Source: Pseudomonas tructae
GTDB lineage: Bacteria; Pseudomonadota; Gammaproteobacteria; Pseudomonadales; Pseudomonadaceae
Length of the DNA: 64,000 nucleotides
Direction of reading: 5' to 3'
NCBI RefSeq assembly: GCF_004214895.1
Contig: NZ_CP035952.1
Span: forward strand, 4,784,501-4,848,500
The position numbers and the translations under genes are program-made. The notes beneath the pieces are model-generated. The model made no database searches and was not told the origin of the DNA. It saw only the letters and a program-made list of their open reading frames with translations. Of the stretch, positions 8,354 through 16,038 are shown in pieces (the stretch's first letter is position 1; every line of letters begins with the position of its first letter).

Positions 8354-9729
8354 TCAGCGCTGAAGCTGACCCGTACCTTCAAACCGCCGCGTTCACCATC
8401 ATGCAAACTGATCTGCACCAGGTGCGCGCGGCAGATCTCGCCGACAATCGCCAACCCCAGGCCGGTGCCTTGCGCGCCGCGGCGGTAGAATCGCTCGAAG
8501 ACCTTTTCCCGTTCGCTTTCAGGAATGCCCGGGCCGTCGTCTTCCACCTCGAGAATCCCCGGTGCGCTGACCCGCAGAATCACATTGCCGCCCTTGGGCG
8601 TGTGGGCCAGGGCGTTGTCCACCAGGTTGTTGAGCAACTCATTGAGCAAAGTCGGCTCGCCGCGCACCCACACCGGCACCTCGGCCTCCAGCGCCAGGGC
8701 GACACCGTGGGCGTGCGCCAGTGGTGCCATGGCCATGCCCAGCTCACGCGCCAGCTGGCTGAGGTCAAGCACCTGCGCGCCGCCCTCGGCAATCGCCCGG
8801 GCACCGTTCTCGACCCGCGCCAACGACAGCAACTGATTGGCCAGGTGGGTCAGGCGGTCGGTGCCCTGTGCAGCAGACTCCAGGGTCTCGCGCCAGACCT
8901 GCGGTTCATTGGAGCGCAACCCCAGCTCGACCCGCGCCTTGAGCGCCGCCAGCGGCGTACGCAGTTCATGGGCGGCCTCGGCAATGAACTGCGCCTGACG
9001 CTCGAACTGGCCACGCAGGCGTTCGGTGAAGTGGTTCAAGGCACGCACCAGCGGACTCAGCTCGCGTTGCACCTCTACCTGCGGCAAGGCCCGCAGGTCA
9101 TCGGGCTGACGCTCCTCCACGGCGCTGCGCAGGCGCTCCAGCGGGCGCAGCGCGGCACTCACGGCAAACCACACCAGCATCAAGGCCCCCAGGGCAAGCA
9201 TCCCCAGGCGCAGCAAGGTATCGGCCATCAGGCTGCGGGCCATGCGCACCCGCGCCTCCTCGGTTTCGGCCACGCGAATTTCGGCCATGCCGTTCATGTT
9301 CGGCTCGCTCACCGCCTTGAGCAGGCTGACCACACGTACATCCTGGCCCAGGTAACGGGCGTTGTAGAAACGCGCCAGGGCTGGGTAATCGTCCGTGCGC
9401 GGGGTATTGGGCGGCGGCGCCGGCAGGTTTTCGTAGCCGGAGATCAGCCGCTGGTGAATGTCGTTGACCTGGTAGTAAATGCGCCCGGCGCTGTCGTAGG
9501 CGAAGGTATCCAGGGCCACGTAGGGCACGTCGGCGCTGAGGGTCCCGTCGCGTTGCGACAAGCCGGCGGCGATGGTCCGCGCCGAGGCCAGCAGGGTGCG
9601 GTCGTAGGCCGTGTCGGCGGCCTCGCGACCGTTCCAGTAGGCGCTCAGGCCGCTGGCCAGCATCAGCACCACCAGCAGGATCGCCAGGTTCCACAGCAGG
9701 CGCCCGCGCAGGCTGCCGCTGTCACGCAT
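8350..9729 (-). CDS. tctE: TctE sensor histidine kinase (tricarboxylate sensing)
   Basis: Membrane sensor kinase of the TctD-TctE system. 459 residues from the ATG at 9729. Membrane helix 1 is about residues 10-30 (LLWNLAILLVVLMLASGL), then a periplasmic TctE-type sensor region (about 30-165) and membrane helix 2 (MLALGALMLVWFAVSAAL). The HisKA box is EAAHELRTPLAALK and the HATPase C-terminal domain has the DDGPGIP and GTGLGLAIV boxes. The start overlaps the tctD stop by 8 bp (ATGCGTGA), so the two are translationally coupled. The adjacent opdH-tctCBA genes identify citrate/tricarboxylates as the likely signal. Confidence 0.92.
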   Translation of the reverse strand: MRDSGSLRGRLLWNLAILLVVLMLASGLSAYWNGREAADTAYDRTLLASARTIAAGLSQRDGTLSADVPYVALDTFAYDSAGRIYYQVNDIHQRLISGYENLPAPPPNTPRTDDYPALARFYNARYLGQDVRVVSLLKAVSEPNMNGMAEIRVAETEEARVRMARSLMADTLLRLGMLALGALMLVWFAVSAALRPLERLRSAVEERQPDDLRALPQVEVQRELSPLVRALNHFTERLRGQFERQAQFIAEAAHELRTPLAALKARVELGLRSNEPQVWRETLESAAQGTDRLTHLANQLLSLARVENGARAIAEGGAQVLDLSQLARELGMAMAPLAHAHGVALALEAEVPVWVRGEPTLLNELLNNLVDNALAHTPKGGNVILRVSAPGILEVEDDGPGIPESEREKVFERFYRRGAQGTGLGLAIVGEICRAHLVQISLHDGERGGLKVRVSFSAD

Positions 9730-10393
9730 CTTTATGCTCGAGCAGGTACCCGAGCCCCCGGAAAGTGACGATGGCCACGGCATGGCCATCGAGCTTCTTG
9801 CGCAGGCGGTGCACATAGATTTCGATGGCGTCGGCACTGGCCTCTTCATCCAGGCCAAACACCTGGGCGGCCAGCTGCTCCTTGCTCATAACCCGCCCGG
9901 GCCGGGCGACCAGGGCTTCGAGCACGGCCTGTTCGCGGGAGGTCAGGGTCAGCAATTCCTCACCGAGGGCAAAACGCCGGGTATCGAGGTCGTAGACCAG
10001 CGGCCCACAACGCTGCTGGCGCTCGCCGCCAAGTACGCTGCGGCGCAGCAAGGCTTTGACCCGCGCTTCCAGTTCGGTCAGTTCGAACGGCTTGGCCAGG
10101 TAATCGTCGGCCCCAAGGTTCAGGCCATGGACCCGGTCCTTGACGTCGCTGCGTGCGGTCAGCATCAACACCGGCACGGTCTTGCCACGGCCACGCAAGC
10201 GCGCCAGCACCTCGAAGCCGTCCATGCGCGGCAGGCCGACATCGAGCACCGCCACAGCATATTCCTCGCTGGCCAAGGCCAGGTCGGCGGCCACGCCATC
10301 ATGCAGCACATCCACGGTCAGGCCAGTGCTTTTCAGGGCCTGGGCCACGCTCTCGGCCAGTTGCAGATGGTCTTCGACGAGCAGCACACGCAT
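9722..10393 (-). CDS. tctD: TctD response regulator (OmpR family)
   Basis: DNA-binding response regulator of the tricarboxylate transport system. 223 residues: receiver domain with acceptor Asp51 (AVLDVGLP) and the Lys in YLAKPFEL, then an OmpR/PhoB winged helix from about residue 125 (LTLTSREQAVLEALVARPG). Transcribed away from opdH across a 202 bp gap that holds a two-box direct repeat suited to an OmpR-type dimer. Likely activates opdH-tctCBA when tricarboxylates are present. Confidence 0.93.
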   Translation of the reverse strand: MRVLLVEDHLQLAESVAQALKSTGLTVDVLHDGVAADLALASEEYAVAVLDVGLPRMDGFEVLARLRGRGKTVPVLMLTARSDVKDRVHGLNLGADDYLAKPFELTELEARVKALLRRSVLGGERQQRCGPLVYDLDTRRFALGEELLTLTSREQAVLEALVARPGRVMSKEQLAAQVFGLDEEASADAIEIYVHRLRKKLDGHAVAIVTFRGLGYLLEHKDA

Positions 10394-10482
10394 CGATCTC
10401 TCTCCTTTGCGTCGCGTTCAATGGCGCGGAGTGTACAGCCGACAGCCCGCCTGTGAAGCCTTTGAATGGATCAAAAGCAGTT

Positions 10483-10514
10483 GAAAGGTTAGCGAAAGGT
10501 TCACGCCCTAGCAT
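10483..10514 (+). promoter_or_regulatory. Candidate TctD operator and opdH promoter
   Basis: GAAAGGTT occurs twice (10483-10490 and 10494-10501), an 11 bp period that places both copies on the same helix face, as OmpR-family dimers bind. A -10-like TAGCAT follows at 10509-10514 with no good -35, the arrangement of an activator-dependent promoter. The rest of the tctD-opdH gap includes a small hairpin (CGGACC / GGTCCG) in the opdH leader. Confidence 0.55.
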
Positions 10515-10572
10515 CCTCTCACGGCTCACTCTGCTTGCCGTAAAACCGGACCCAAGGTCCGAAACTAATAAG

Positions 10573-10580
10573 AACAATAA
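10573..10580 (+). promoter_or_regulatory. CA motif (Hfq/Crc site) before opdH
   Basis: AACAATAA matches the catabolite-activity motif AANAANAA and lies just before the opdH ribosome site. In Pseudomonas, Hfq with Crc binds this sequence and blocks translation when preferred carbon sources are present. The identical octamer precedes tctC. Confidence 0.55.
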
Positions 10581-10595
10581 CGGAGTCACATCACG

Positions 10596-11885
10596 ATGCT
10601 GTCCATGCAGCCTCAGGCGTACGCGCCTACCCGACGTATTCCCTCCCGCCAGACCGCAGTTGCCAGCGCCCTCGCCCTTGCCGGCGTCGCACCGTTGAGC
10701 CAGGCCGCCTTCTTCGATGACAGCAAGGCGAGCTTCGAAACCCGCAACATGTACTTCAACCGCGACTTTCGCGACGGCACCAGCGCCCAGCAATCCAAGC
10801 GCGACGAATGGGCCCAGGGCTTCATGCTCAACTTCGAGTCAGGCTATACCGACGGTACCGTGGGCTTTGGCCTGGATGCCTTGGGGATGCTCGGTATCAA
10901 GCTCGACTCAAGCCCCGATCGCACCGGCACCGGCCTGTTGCCAACCCATGACGATGGCCGCGCCGCCGACGAGTATTCCAAGCTCGGCCTGACCGGCAAG
11001 GTGAAGATCTCCGCAACCGAGCTGAAGGTCGGCACGCTGATCCCGGAACTACCAACCCTGCAGCCCAACGACGGGCGCATCCTGCCGCAAACCTTCGAGG
11101 GCGGCCTGCTGAGCTCGGGCGAAATAAAGAACCTGACCTTCACCGGCGGGCGCCTGGAAAAAGCCCGCGACCGCGACAGCACCAACAATGAAGACATCGC
11201 CCTCAACAACAAGAACAAGCGCTTTCTCGGCACCGTCGCCGGCAACCATTTCGATGTAGCTGGCCTGGACTACAAGTTCACCGACAAGATCACCGGCAGC
11301 TACCACTGGGCCCAGCTCGACGACGTCTACCGCCAGCACTTCGTCGGCCTGCTCGCCTCTCAGCCTTGGGGCCCGGGCACCTTCGGCGCCGACCTGCGCA
11401 TGGCCTTGAGTGACGACCAGGGCCAGGCCCGCGGCGGCAACATCGACAACACCGCGCTCAACGGCATGCTCAGCTATAGCCTCATCGGCCACAAGCTCAG
11501 TGCCGGCTTCCAGCACCTGTCTGGCGACACCGCCTTCCCCTATGTCGACGGCGCCGACCCGTACCTGGTCAACTTCGTCCAGATCAACGACTTTGCCGAC
11601 GCCGACGAGCGCTCCTGGCAAGCCCGCTATGACTATGACTTCGCCAAGCTCGGGGTTCCGGGCTTGAGCTTCATGACCCGCTACATCAGCGGCGATAATG
11701 TCAGCCTGGCCGATGGCGGCGAGGGCAAGGAGTGGGAACGCGACACCGAGTTCAAGTACGTGGTGCAAAGTGGCGCCCTGAAAAACGTCGCCGTGCGCCT
11801 GCGCAATGCCACCTTCCGTTCCAACTTCGCCCGCGATGCCGACGAAGTGCGACTGCTGGTGAGTTACAGCCTTGCGTTGTGGTAA
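10596..11885 (+). CDS. opdH: OprD-family outer membrane porin, tricarboxylate channel (OpdH-like)
   Basis: Substrate-specific 18-strand porin. 429 residues. A long signal peptide ends near LSQA, followed by the family start AFFDDSKASFETRNMYFNRDFR and ending in an aromatic C-terminal strand (VSYSLALW). P. aeruginosa OpdH takes up cis-aconitate and related tricarboxylates. The position directly before tctCBA and opposite tctDE supports the same role. A CGGAG ribosome site and a CA motif precede the start. Confidence 0.9.
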   Translation: MLSMQPQAYAPTRRIPSRQTAVASALALAGVAPLSQAAFFDDSKASFETRNMYFNRDFRDGTSAQQSKRDEWAQGFMLNFESGYTDGTVGFGLDALGMLGIKLDSSPDRTGTGLLPTHDDGRAADEYSKLGLTGKVKISATELKVGTLIPELPTLQPNDGRILPQTFEGGLLSSGEIKNLTFTGGRLEKARDRDSTNNEDIALNNKNKRFLGTVAGNHFDVAGLDYKFTDKITGSYHWAQLDDVYRQHFVGLLASQPWGPGTFGADLRMALSDDQGQARGGNIDNTALNGMLSYSLIGHKLSAGFQHLSGDTAFPYVDGADPYLVNFVQINDFADADERSWQARYDYDFAKLGVPGLSFMTRYISGDNVSLADGGEGKEWERDTEFKYVVQSGALKNVAVRLRNATFRSNFARDADEVRLLVSYSLALW

Positions 11886-11893
11886 TCCCTGAT

Positions 11894-11901
11894 AACAATA
11901 A
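11894..11901 (+). promoter_or_regulatory. CA motif (Hfq/Crc site) before tctC
   Basis: A second exact AACAATAA, lying upstream of the tctC ribosome site (GGAGAG). Its repetition at the same place relative to two genes of one pathway makes catabolite control by Hfq/Crc likely. Confidence 0.55.
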
Positions 11902-11919
11902 CGTTCACGGAGAGAAACG

Positions 11920-12900
11920 ATGACTTTTTCACTGCGCCGCATTGCCCTCGCCACCAGTTGCCTGCTGCTAGCCGGTAACGTCCTGGCGGCCGAACCAAAA
12001 CGCCCTGAATGCATCGCCCCGGCATCGCCCGGCGGCGGTTTCGACCTGACCTGCAAACTGGCGCAAAGCGCCCTGGTCAACCAGAAGATCCTCAGCAAAC
12101 CAATGCGCGTCACCTACATGCCCGGCGGTGTCGGCGCGGTGGCCTACAACGCGGTGGTTGCCCAGCGCCCGGCCGATGCCGGCACGCTGGTGGCCTGGTC
12201 CAGTGGTTCGCTGCTGAACCTGGCCCAGGGCAAATTCGGCCGTTTCGATGAAAACGCCGTGCGCTGGCTGGCGGCGGTCGGCACCAGCTACGGTGCTATC
12301 GCTGTGAAAAACGATTCACCCTACAAGACCCTCGACGACCTGGTCGCAGCCCTGAAAAAAGACCCGAGCAAGGTGGTGATCGGCTCCGGTGGCACCGTCG
12401 GCAGCCAGGACTGGATGCAGACCGCACTGATCGCCAAGGCCGCAGGCATCGATCCGCGCGACCTGCGCTACGTCGCCCTGGAAGGCGGCGGCGAGATTGC
12501 CACGGCCTTGCTCGGCGGCCACATCCAGGTGGGCAGTACCGACATCTCCGACTCGATGCCGCATATTCTGAGCGGTGACATGCGCCTGCTGGCGGTGTTC
12601 GCCGAGAAGCGCATTGACGAGCCGACCATGAAAGACATCCCGACCGCCAAGGAACAGGGTTACGACATCGTCTGGCCGGTAGTACGCGGTTTCTACCTGG
12701 GGCCGAAGGTCACCGACGAAGAATATGACTGGTGGAAGGCCTCCTTCGACAAGCTGCTGGCGTCCGAAGAGTTCGCCAAACTGCGCGACCAGCGCGAGCT
12801 GTTCCCCTTTGCCATGACCGGTAAAGAGCTGGACAGCTACGTTAAGAAACAGGTGGCTGACTATAAGGCCCTGGCCAAGGAATTTGGCTTGATTCAGTAA
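11920..12900 (+). CDS. tctC: TctC periplasmic tricarboxylate-binding protein
   Basis: Substrate-binding protein of the tripartite tricarboxylate transporter. 326 residues. The signal peptide ends at LAA, then the Bug/TctC fold with the phosphate/carboxylate-loop region (CIAPASPGGGFDLTC) and the second binding stretch GSGGTVGSQDWMQT. It delivers citrate or similar acids to TctAB. It lies 34 bp after opdH and is separated from tctB by a REP pair, which often lowers expression of distal genes relative to the abundant binding protein. Confidence 0.94.
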   Translation: MTFSLRRIALATSCLLLAGNVLAAEPKRPECIAPASPGGGFDLTCKLAQSALVNQKILSKPMRVTYMPGGVGAVAYNAVVAQRPADAGTLVAWSSGSLLNLAQGKFGRFDENAVRWLAAVGTSYGAIAVKNDSPYKTLDDLVAALKKDPSKVVIGSGGTVGSQDWMQTALIAKAAGIDPRDLRYVALEGGGEIATALLGGHIQVGSTDISDSMPHILSGDMRLLAVFAEKRIDEPTMKDIPTAKEQGYDIVWPVVRGFYLGPKVTDEEYDWWKASFDKLLASEEFAKLRDQRELFPFAMTGKELDSYVKKQVADYKALAKEFGLIQ

Positions 12901-12920
12901 GCCTCTCCCCTTTCTAGACG

Positions 12921-12979
12921 CATCGCGGGGCAAGCCCGCTCCTACACAGACCCCTGTGGGAGCGGGCTTGCCCCGCGAA
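12921..12979. repeat. REP pair (BIME) between tctC and tctB
   Basis: Two inverted copies of the P. putida-type REP (GCGGGGCAAGCCCGCTCC and its complement), about 12922-12948 and 12955-12978, around a short ACACAGACCCCTGTG centre. Each copy is a stem-loop and the pair can form one long hairpin. It lies inside the tct operon and may stabilise the tctC message. Confidence 0.9.
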
Positions 12980-12992
12980 AAGAGGATTCCCT

Positions 12993-13451
12993 ATGATCCT
13001 GCAACGCCTCTTCGCCCTGTTCCTGCTGGCGATCTGCAGTGCCCTGATGGTGATGGCCTGGCCCTATCAGGCAGCCTTCTCCTACGAACCGATCGGCCCC
13101 CGCGCCTTTCCCTTGCTGATGCTCGGCCTGATGGCCTGCGGCCTGCTGTACCTGGCCTTTCGCCCGACGCCCCTGGTGCACAAGGACGACGAGCCTGAGC
13201 TCGACCGCGCCACCTTGAACAAAATCGTGATCTGCGTGGCCTTGCTGCTGGTTTTCGCCGCCTCCTTCGAACCGCTGGGCTTCATTCTCAGCAGTATCCT
13301 CATCGGCGTGCCCATGGCGCGCCTGTATGGCGGCCGCTGGCTGCCCAGTGTGGTGATCATCGTCTTGACCAGCCTGTCCCTGTACTGGCTGTTCGACCGC
13401 GTCATGGAAGTCCCTCTGCCCCTCGGCCTGCTCGACGTTCTGGAGAATTGA
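12993..13451 (+). CDS. tctB: TctB small membrane subunit of tricarboxylate transporter
   Basis: Four-helix small subunit of the TTT transporter. 152 residues with hydrophobic segments at about 5-25, 38-55, 75-110 and 118-135. It partners with TctA to form the membrane channel. The stop overlaps the tctA region with a single intervening base, so the genes are coupled. Confidence 0.9.
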   Translation: MILQRLFALFLLAICSALMVMAWPYQAAFSYEPIGPRAFPLLMLGLMACGLLYLAFRPTPLVHKDDEPELDRATLNKIVICVALLLVFAASFEPLGFILSSILIGVPMARLYGGRWLPSVVIIVLTSLSLYWLFDRVMEVPLPLGLLDVLEN

Positions 13452-13452
13452 C

Positions 13453-14967
13453 ATGGATACCTTCAGCTATCTGAGCCAGGGCTTCGGTGTCGCCCTGACC
13501 CCCTACAACCTGGTCACCGCCCTGACCGGCACCCTGATCGGCACCGTGGTCGGCCTGCTGCCTGGCCTGGGCCCGATCAACGGCGTGGCCCTGCTGATCC
13601 CGATTGCCTTCGCCCTCGGCCTGCCACCGGAATCGGCCCTGATCCTGCTGGCAGCGGTGTACCTGGGTTGCGAGTACGGCGGCCGTATCAGTTCGATCCT
13701 GCTCAATATTCCCGGCGAAGCCGCCACCGTCATGACCACCCTCGACGGCTACCCCATGGCCCGCCAGGGCCTGGCAGGTGTGGCCCTGTCGCTGTCAGCC
13801 TGGAGCTCGTTCATTGGCGCCTTCATTGCCACCTGCGGCATGGTCCTGTTCGCGCCGATACTGGCAAAATGGGCGATAGCCTTCGGGCCCGCCGAGTACT
13901 TCGTGCTCATGGTCTTTGCCATAGTCTGCCTTGGCGGTATGGCTGGCGACCGGCCGCTCAAGACCTTCATTGCCGCCTTGATCGGCCTGTTCCTGTCCTG
14001 CGTCGGGATCGACGCCAACAGCGGCGTCTACCGCTTCACCGGGGATAGTGTGCACCTGGCTGACGGCATTCAGTTCGTGGTGCTGGTGCTGGGCCTGTTC
14101 TCCATCAGCGAAATCCTCCTGCTGCTGGAAAAGACCCATCACGGTCATGAAGCGGTCAAGGCCACCGGGCGCATGCTGTTCAACTTCAAGGAAGCCGCCT
14201 CGGTCTTTGCCGTGAACATCCGCTGCGGCGTGCTCGGTTTTATCATGGGCGTGCTCCCTGGGGCCGGTGCGACGCTGTCCAGTGCCGTGGCCTACATGAC
14301 CGAAAAACGCATCGCCGGCCCCAGCGGCACCTTCGGCAAGGGTGACAAACGCGGCCTCGCCGCCCCGGAAACCGCCATCGGCGCCGAAGCCTGCGGCGCA
14401 CTGGTACCGATGCTGACCCTGGGTGTGCCAGGCTCGGGCACCACCGCGGTGATGATCGGGGCCTTGTCGCTGTACAACATCACCCCGGGGCCGATGCTGT
14501 TCGAGCAGCAGCCGGACATCGTCTGGGGGCTGATCGCTTCGTTGTTCATCGCCAACATCATGCTGGTGATCCTCAACATCCCGATGATCCGCATCTTCAC
14601 CCGCATTCTGGCGGTACCGAACTGGGCCCTGGTGCCCTTCATCGCGATCATCACCGCGATCGGCGTGTACGCGGTGCATGCCACCACCTTCGACCTGTTC
14701 CTGATGATCGGCATCGGCATCTTCGGCTACATCCTGCGCAAGCTGGACTTCCCGCTGTCGCCGATCCTGCTCGGCTTTATCCTCGGCGGGCTGATGGAGC
14801 AGAACCTGCGCCGGGCGCTGTCAATCTCCAACGGTACCCTGGATATCCTCTGGTCCAGTCCGATCAGTGTCAGCGTGTGGAGCCTGACCCTGGTCATGCT
14901 GTTCCTGCCGCTGCTGCGCATCTGGCGCAAGCGCAGCCTGCAACGGCGTGCCCTGGCCAATGGCTGA
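13453..14967 (+). CDS. tctA: TctA large membrane subunit of tricarboxylate transporter
   Basis: Twelve-helix permease of the tripartite tricarboxylate transporter. 504 residues, family length. The duplicated signature is visible as VVGLLPGLGPINGVALLIP (about residues 33-51) and GVLPGAGATLSSAVAYM (about 265-281), the two inverted-repeat halves. Import is driven by an ion gradient. Its last 8 bp overlap the start of the AbrB-family gene. Confidence 0.95.
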   Translation: MDTFSYLSQGFGVALTPYNLVTALTGTLIGTVVGLLPGLGPINGVALLIPIAFALGLPPESALILLAAVYLGCEYGGRISSILLNIPGEAATVMTTLDGYPMARQGLAGVALSLSAWSSFIGAFIATCGMVLFAPILAKWAIAFGPAEYFVLMVFAIVCLGGMAGDRPLKTFIAALIGLFLSCVGIDANSGVYRFTGDSVHLADGIQFVVLVLGLFSISEILLLLEKTHHGHEAVKATGRMLFNFKEAASVFAVNIRCGVLGFIMGVLPGAGATLSSAVAYMTEKRIAGPSGTFGKGDKRGLAAPETAIGAEACGALVPMLTLGVPGSGTTAVMIGALSLYNITPGPMLFEQQPDIVWGLIASLFIANIMLVILNIPMIRIFTRILAVPNWALVPFIAIITAIGVYAVHATTFDLFLMIGIGIFGYILRKLDFPLSPILLGFILGGLMEQNLRRALSISNGTLDILWSSPISVSVWSLTLVMLFLPLLRIWRKRSLQRRALANG

Positions 14968-15991
14968 TGGGCGGCTGAAACTGTACTGGGCCACCGGCCT
15001 GGTCGGCCTTGCCGGCGGATACCTGGCAAGCCTGGTCGGCTGGCCGCTGCCGTGGATGGTCGGCTCGTTGCTGGCGATCATCCTGGTGCGCTGCCTGACG
15101 CCCTGGCAACTGAGCGAGATCCCCGGCGGGCGCAAGTGCGGCCAATGGATCATCGGCATCGGCATCGGCCTGCACTTCACCCCGGCGGTGGTCGAACAGG
15201 TGGCGAGCAACTTCGGCCTGATCTTCTGCGGGGCGCTGATCACCAGTGTTTCCAGTGTGGTCGGCGTGTGGTTGCTCAGGCGCACCGGCGAAGACCGCGC
15301 CACGGCGTTCTTTTCCAGCATGCCCGGTGGCTCCGGGGAGATGGTCAACCTCGGCGCGCGCAATGGCGCGGTGCTCAGCCAGGTGGCGGCAGCGCAGAGC
15401 CTGCGGGTATTGGCGGTGGTGTTGTGCGTGCCAGCGCTGTTCAAGTTCCTGCTCGGCAACGGCGTACCGCTGACCCATACCGGCAGCGTCAACTGGGGCT
15501 GGCTGTTGCTGATCTGCCCGCTGGGGGTGTTGCTGGCCCTGGTTTGGCAGCGCTTGAAGCAACCCAACCCCTGGTTGTTCGGGCCGTTGCTGGTGGCGGC
15601 GGTGGCCAGTGTCAGCGCCAACCTGCAGGTTGCCCTGCCCGATGGCGCCAGCCAGATCGGCCAATGGCTGATCGGCAGTGGCCTGGGCTGTCACTTCAAT
15701 CGTGCATTCTTTCGCCGCGCGCCGTCGTTCCTGGGTCGCACCTTGATCGCCACGGCCCTGACCATGCTCATTGCAGGCGCTGCCGCTTACGTGCTCAGTG
15801 TCATGACCGACCTCGACCTGCGCTCGCTGACTCTGGGGATGATGCCCGGCGGCATCGCCGAGATGAGCCTGACCGCCGAAACCCTGCAACTGTCGGTGCC
15901 GTTGGTGACGGCGCTGCAGGTGATGCGCTTGCTGTTCGTACTGTTTCTCGCCGAGCCCTTGTTCAGGCATTGGGACAGGCGCTGCGACTGA
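14960..15991 (+). CDS. AbrB-family membrane protein coupled to tctA
   Basis: 343 residues from the ATG at 14960 (MADGRL); a GTG at 14948 would add four residues. AbrB family (once labelled ammonia monooxygenase regulator, not the Bacillus AbrB). About ten hydrophobic segments in two repeats, with repeated signatures WPLPWMVGSL and FFSSMPGGSGEMVNLGA / LGMMPGGIAEMSLTAE. ATGGCTGA contains both its start and the tctA stop, so translation is coupled. Function is unknown; the context suggests an accessory transporter for organic acids. A strong terminator follows. Confidence 0.85.
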   Translation: MADGRLKLYWATGLVGLAGGYLASLVGWPLPWMVGSLLAIILVRCLTPWQLSEIPGGRKCGQWIIGIGIGLHFTPAVVEQVASNFGLIFCGALITSVSSVVGVWLLRRTGEDRATAFFSSMPGGSGEMVNLGARNGAVLSQVAAAQSLRVLAVVLCVPALFKFLLGNGVPLTHTGSVNWGWLLLICPLGVLLALVWQRLKQPNPWLFGPLLVAAVASVSANLQVALPDGASQIGQWLIGSGLGCHFNRAFFRRAPSFLGRTLIATALTMLIAGAAAYVLSVMTDLDLRSLTLGMMPGGIAEMSLTAETLQLSVPLVTALQVMRLLFVLFLAEPLFRHWDRRCD

Positions 15992-15994
15992 AGC

Positions 15995-16027
15995 AAAAAA
16001 AAGAGGAAGCCAAGGCTTCCTCTTTTT
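15995..16027. terminator. Bidirectional intrinsic terminator
   Basis: An A-run, then GAGGAAGCC (16003-16011) pairing with GGCTTCCTC (16014-16022), then TTTTT. The A/T flanks make it work in both directions, ending the opdH-tct operon and the convergent autotransporter gene. Confidence 0.85.
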
Positions 16028-16038
16028 CATCAGCGCGC

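Noticed and set aside
8401..9768. 455-codon Gln/His-rich frame across tctE
   Set aside because: Antisense to the kinase; composition is that of reversed coding sequence.
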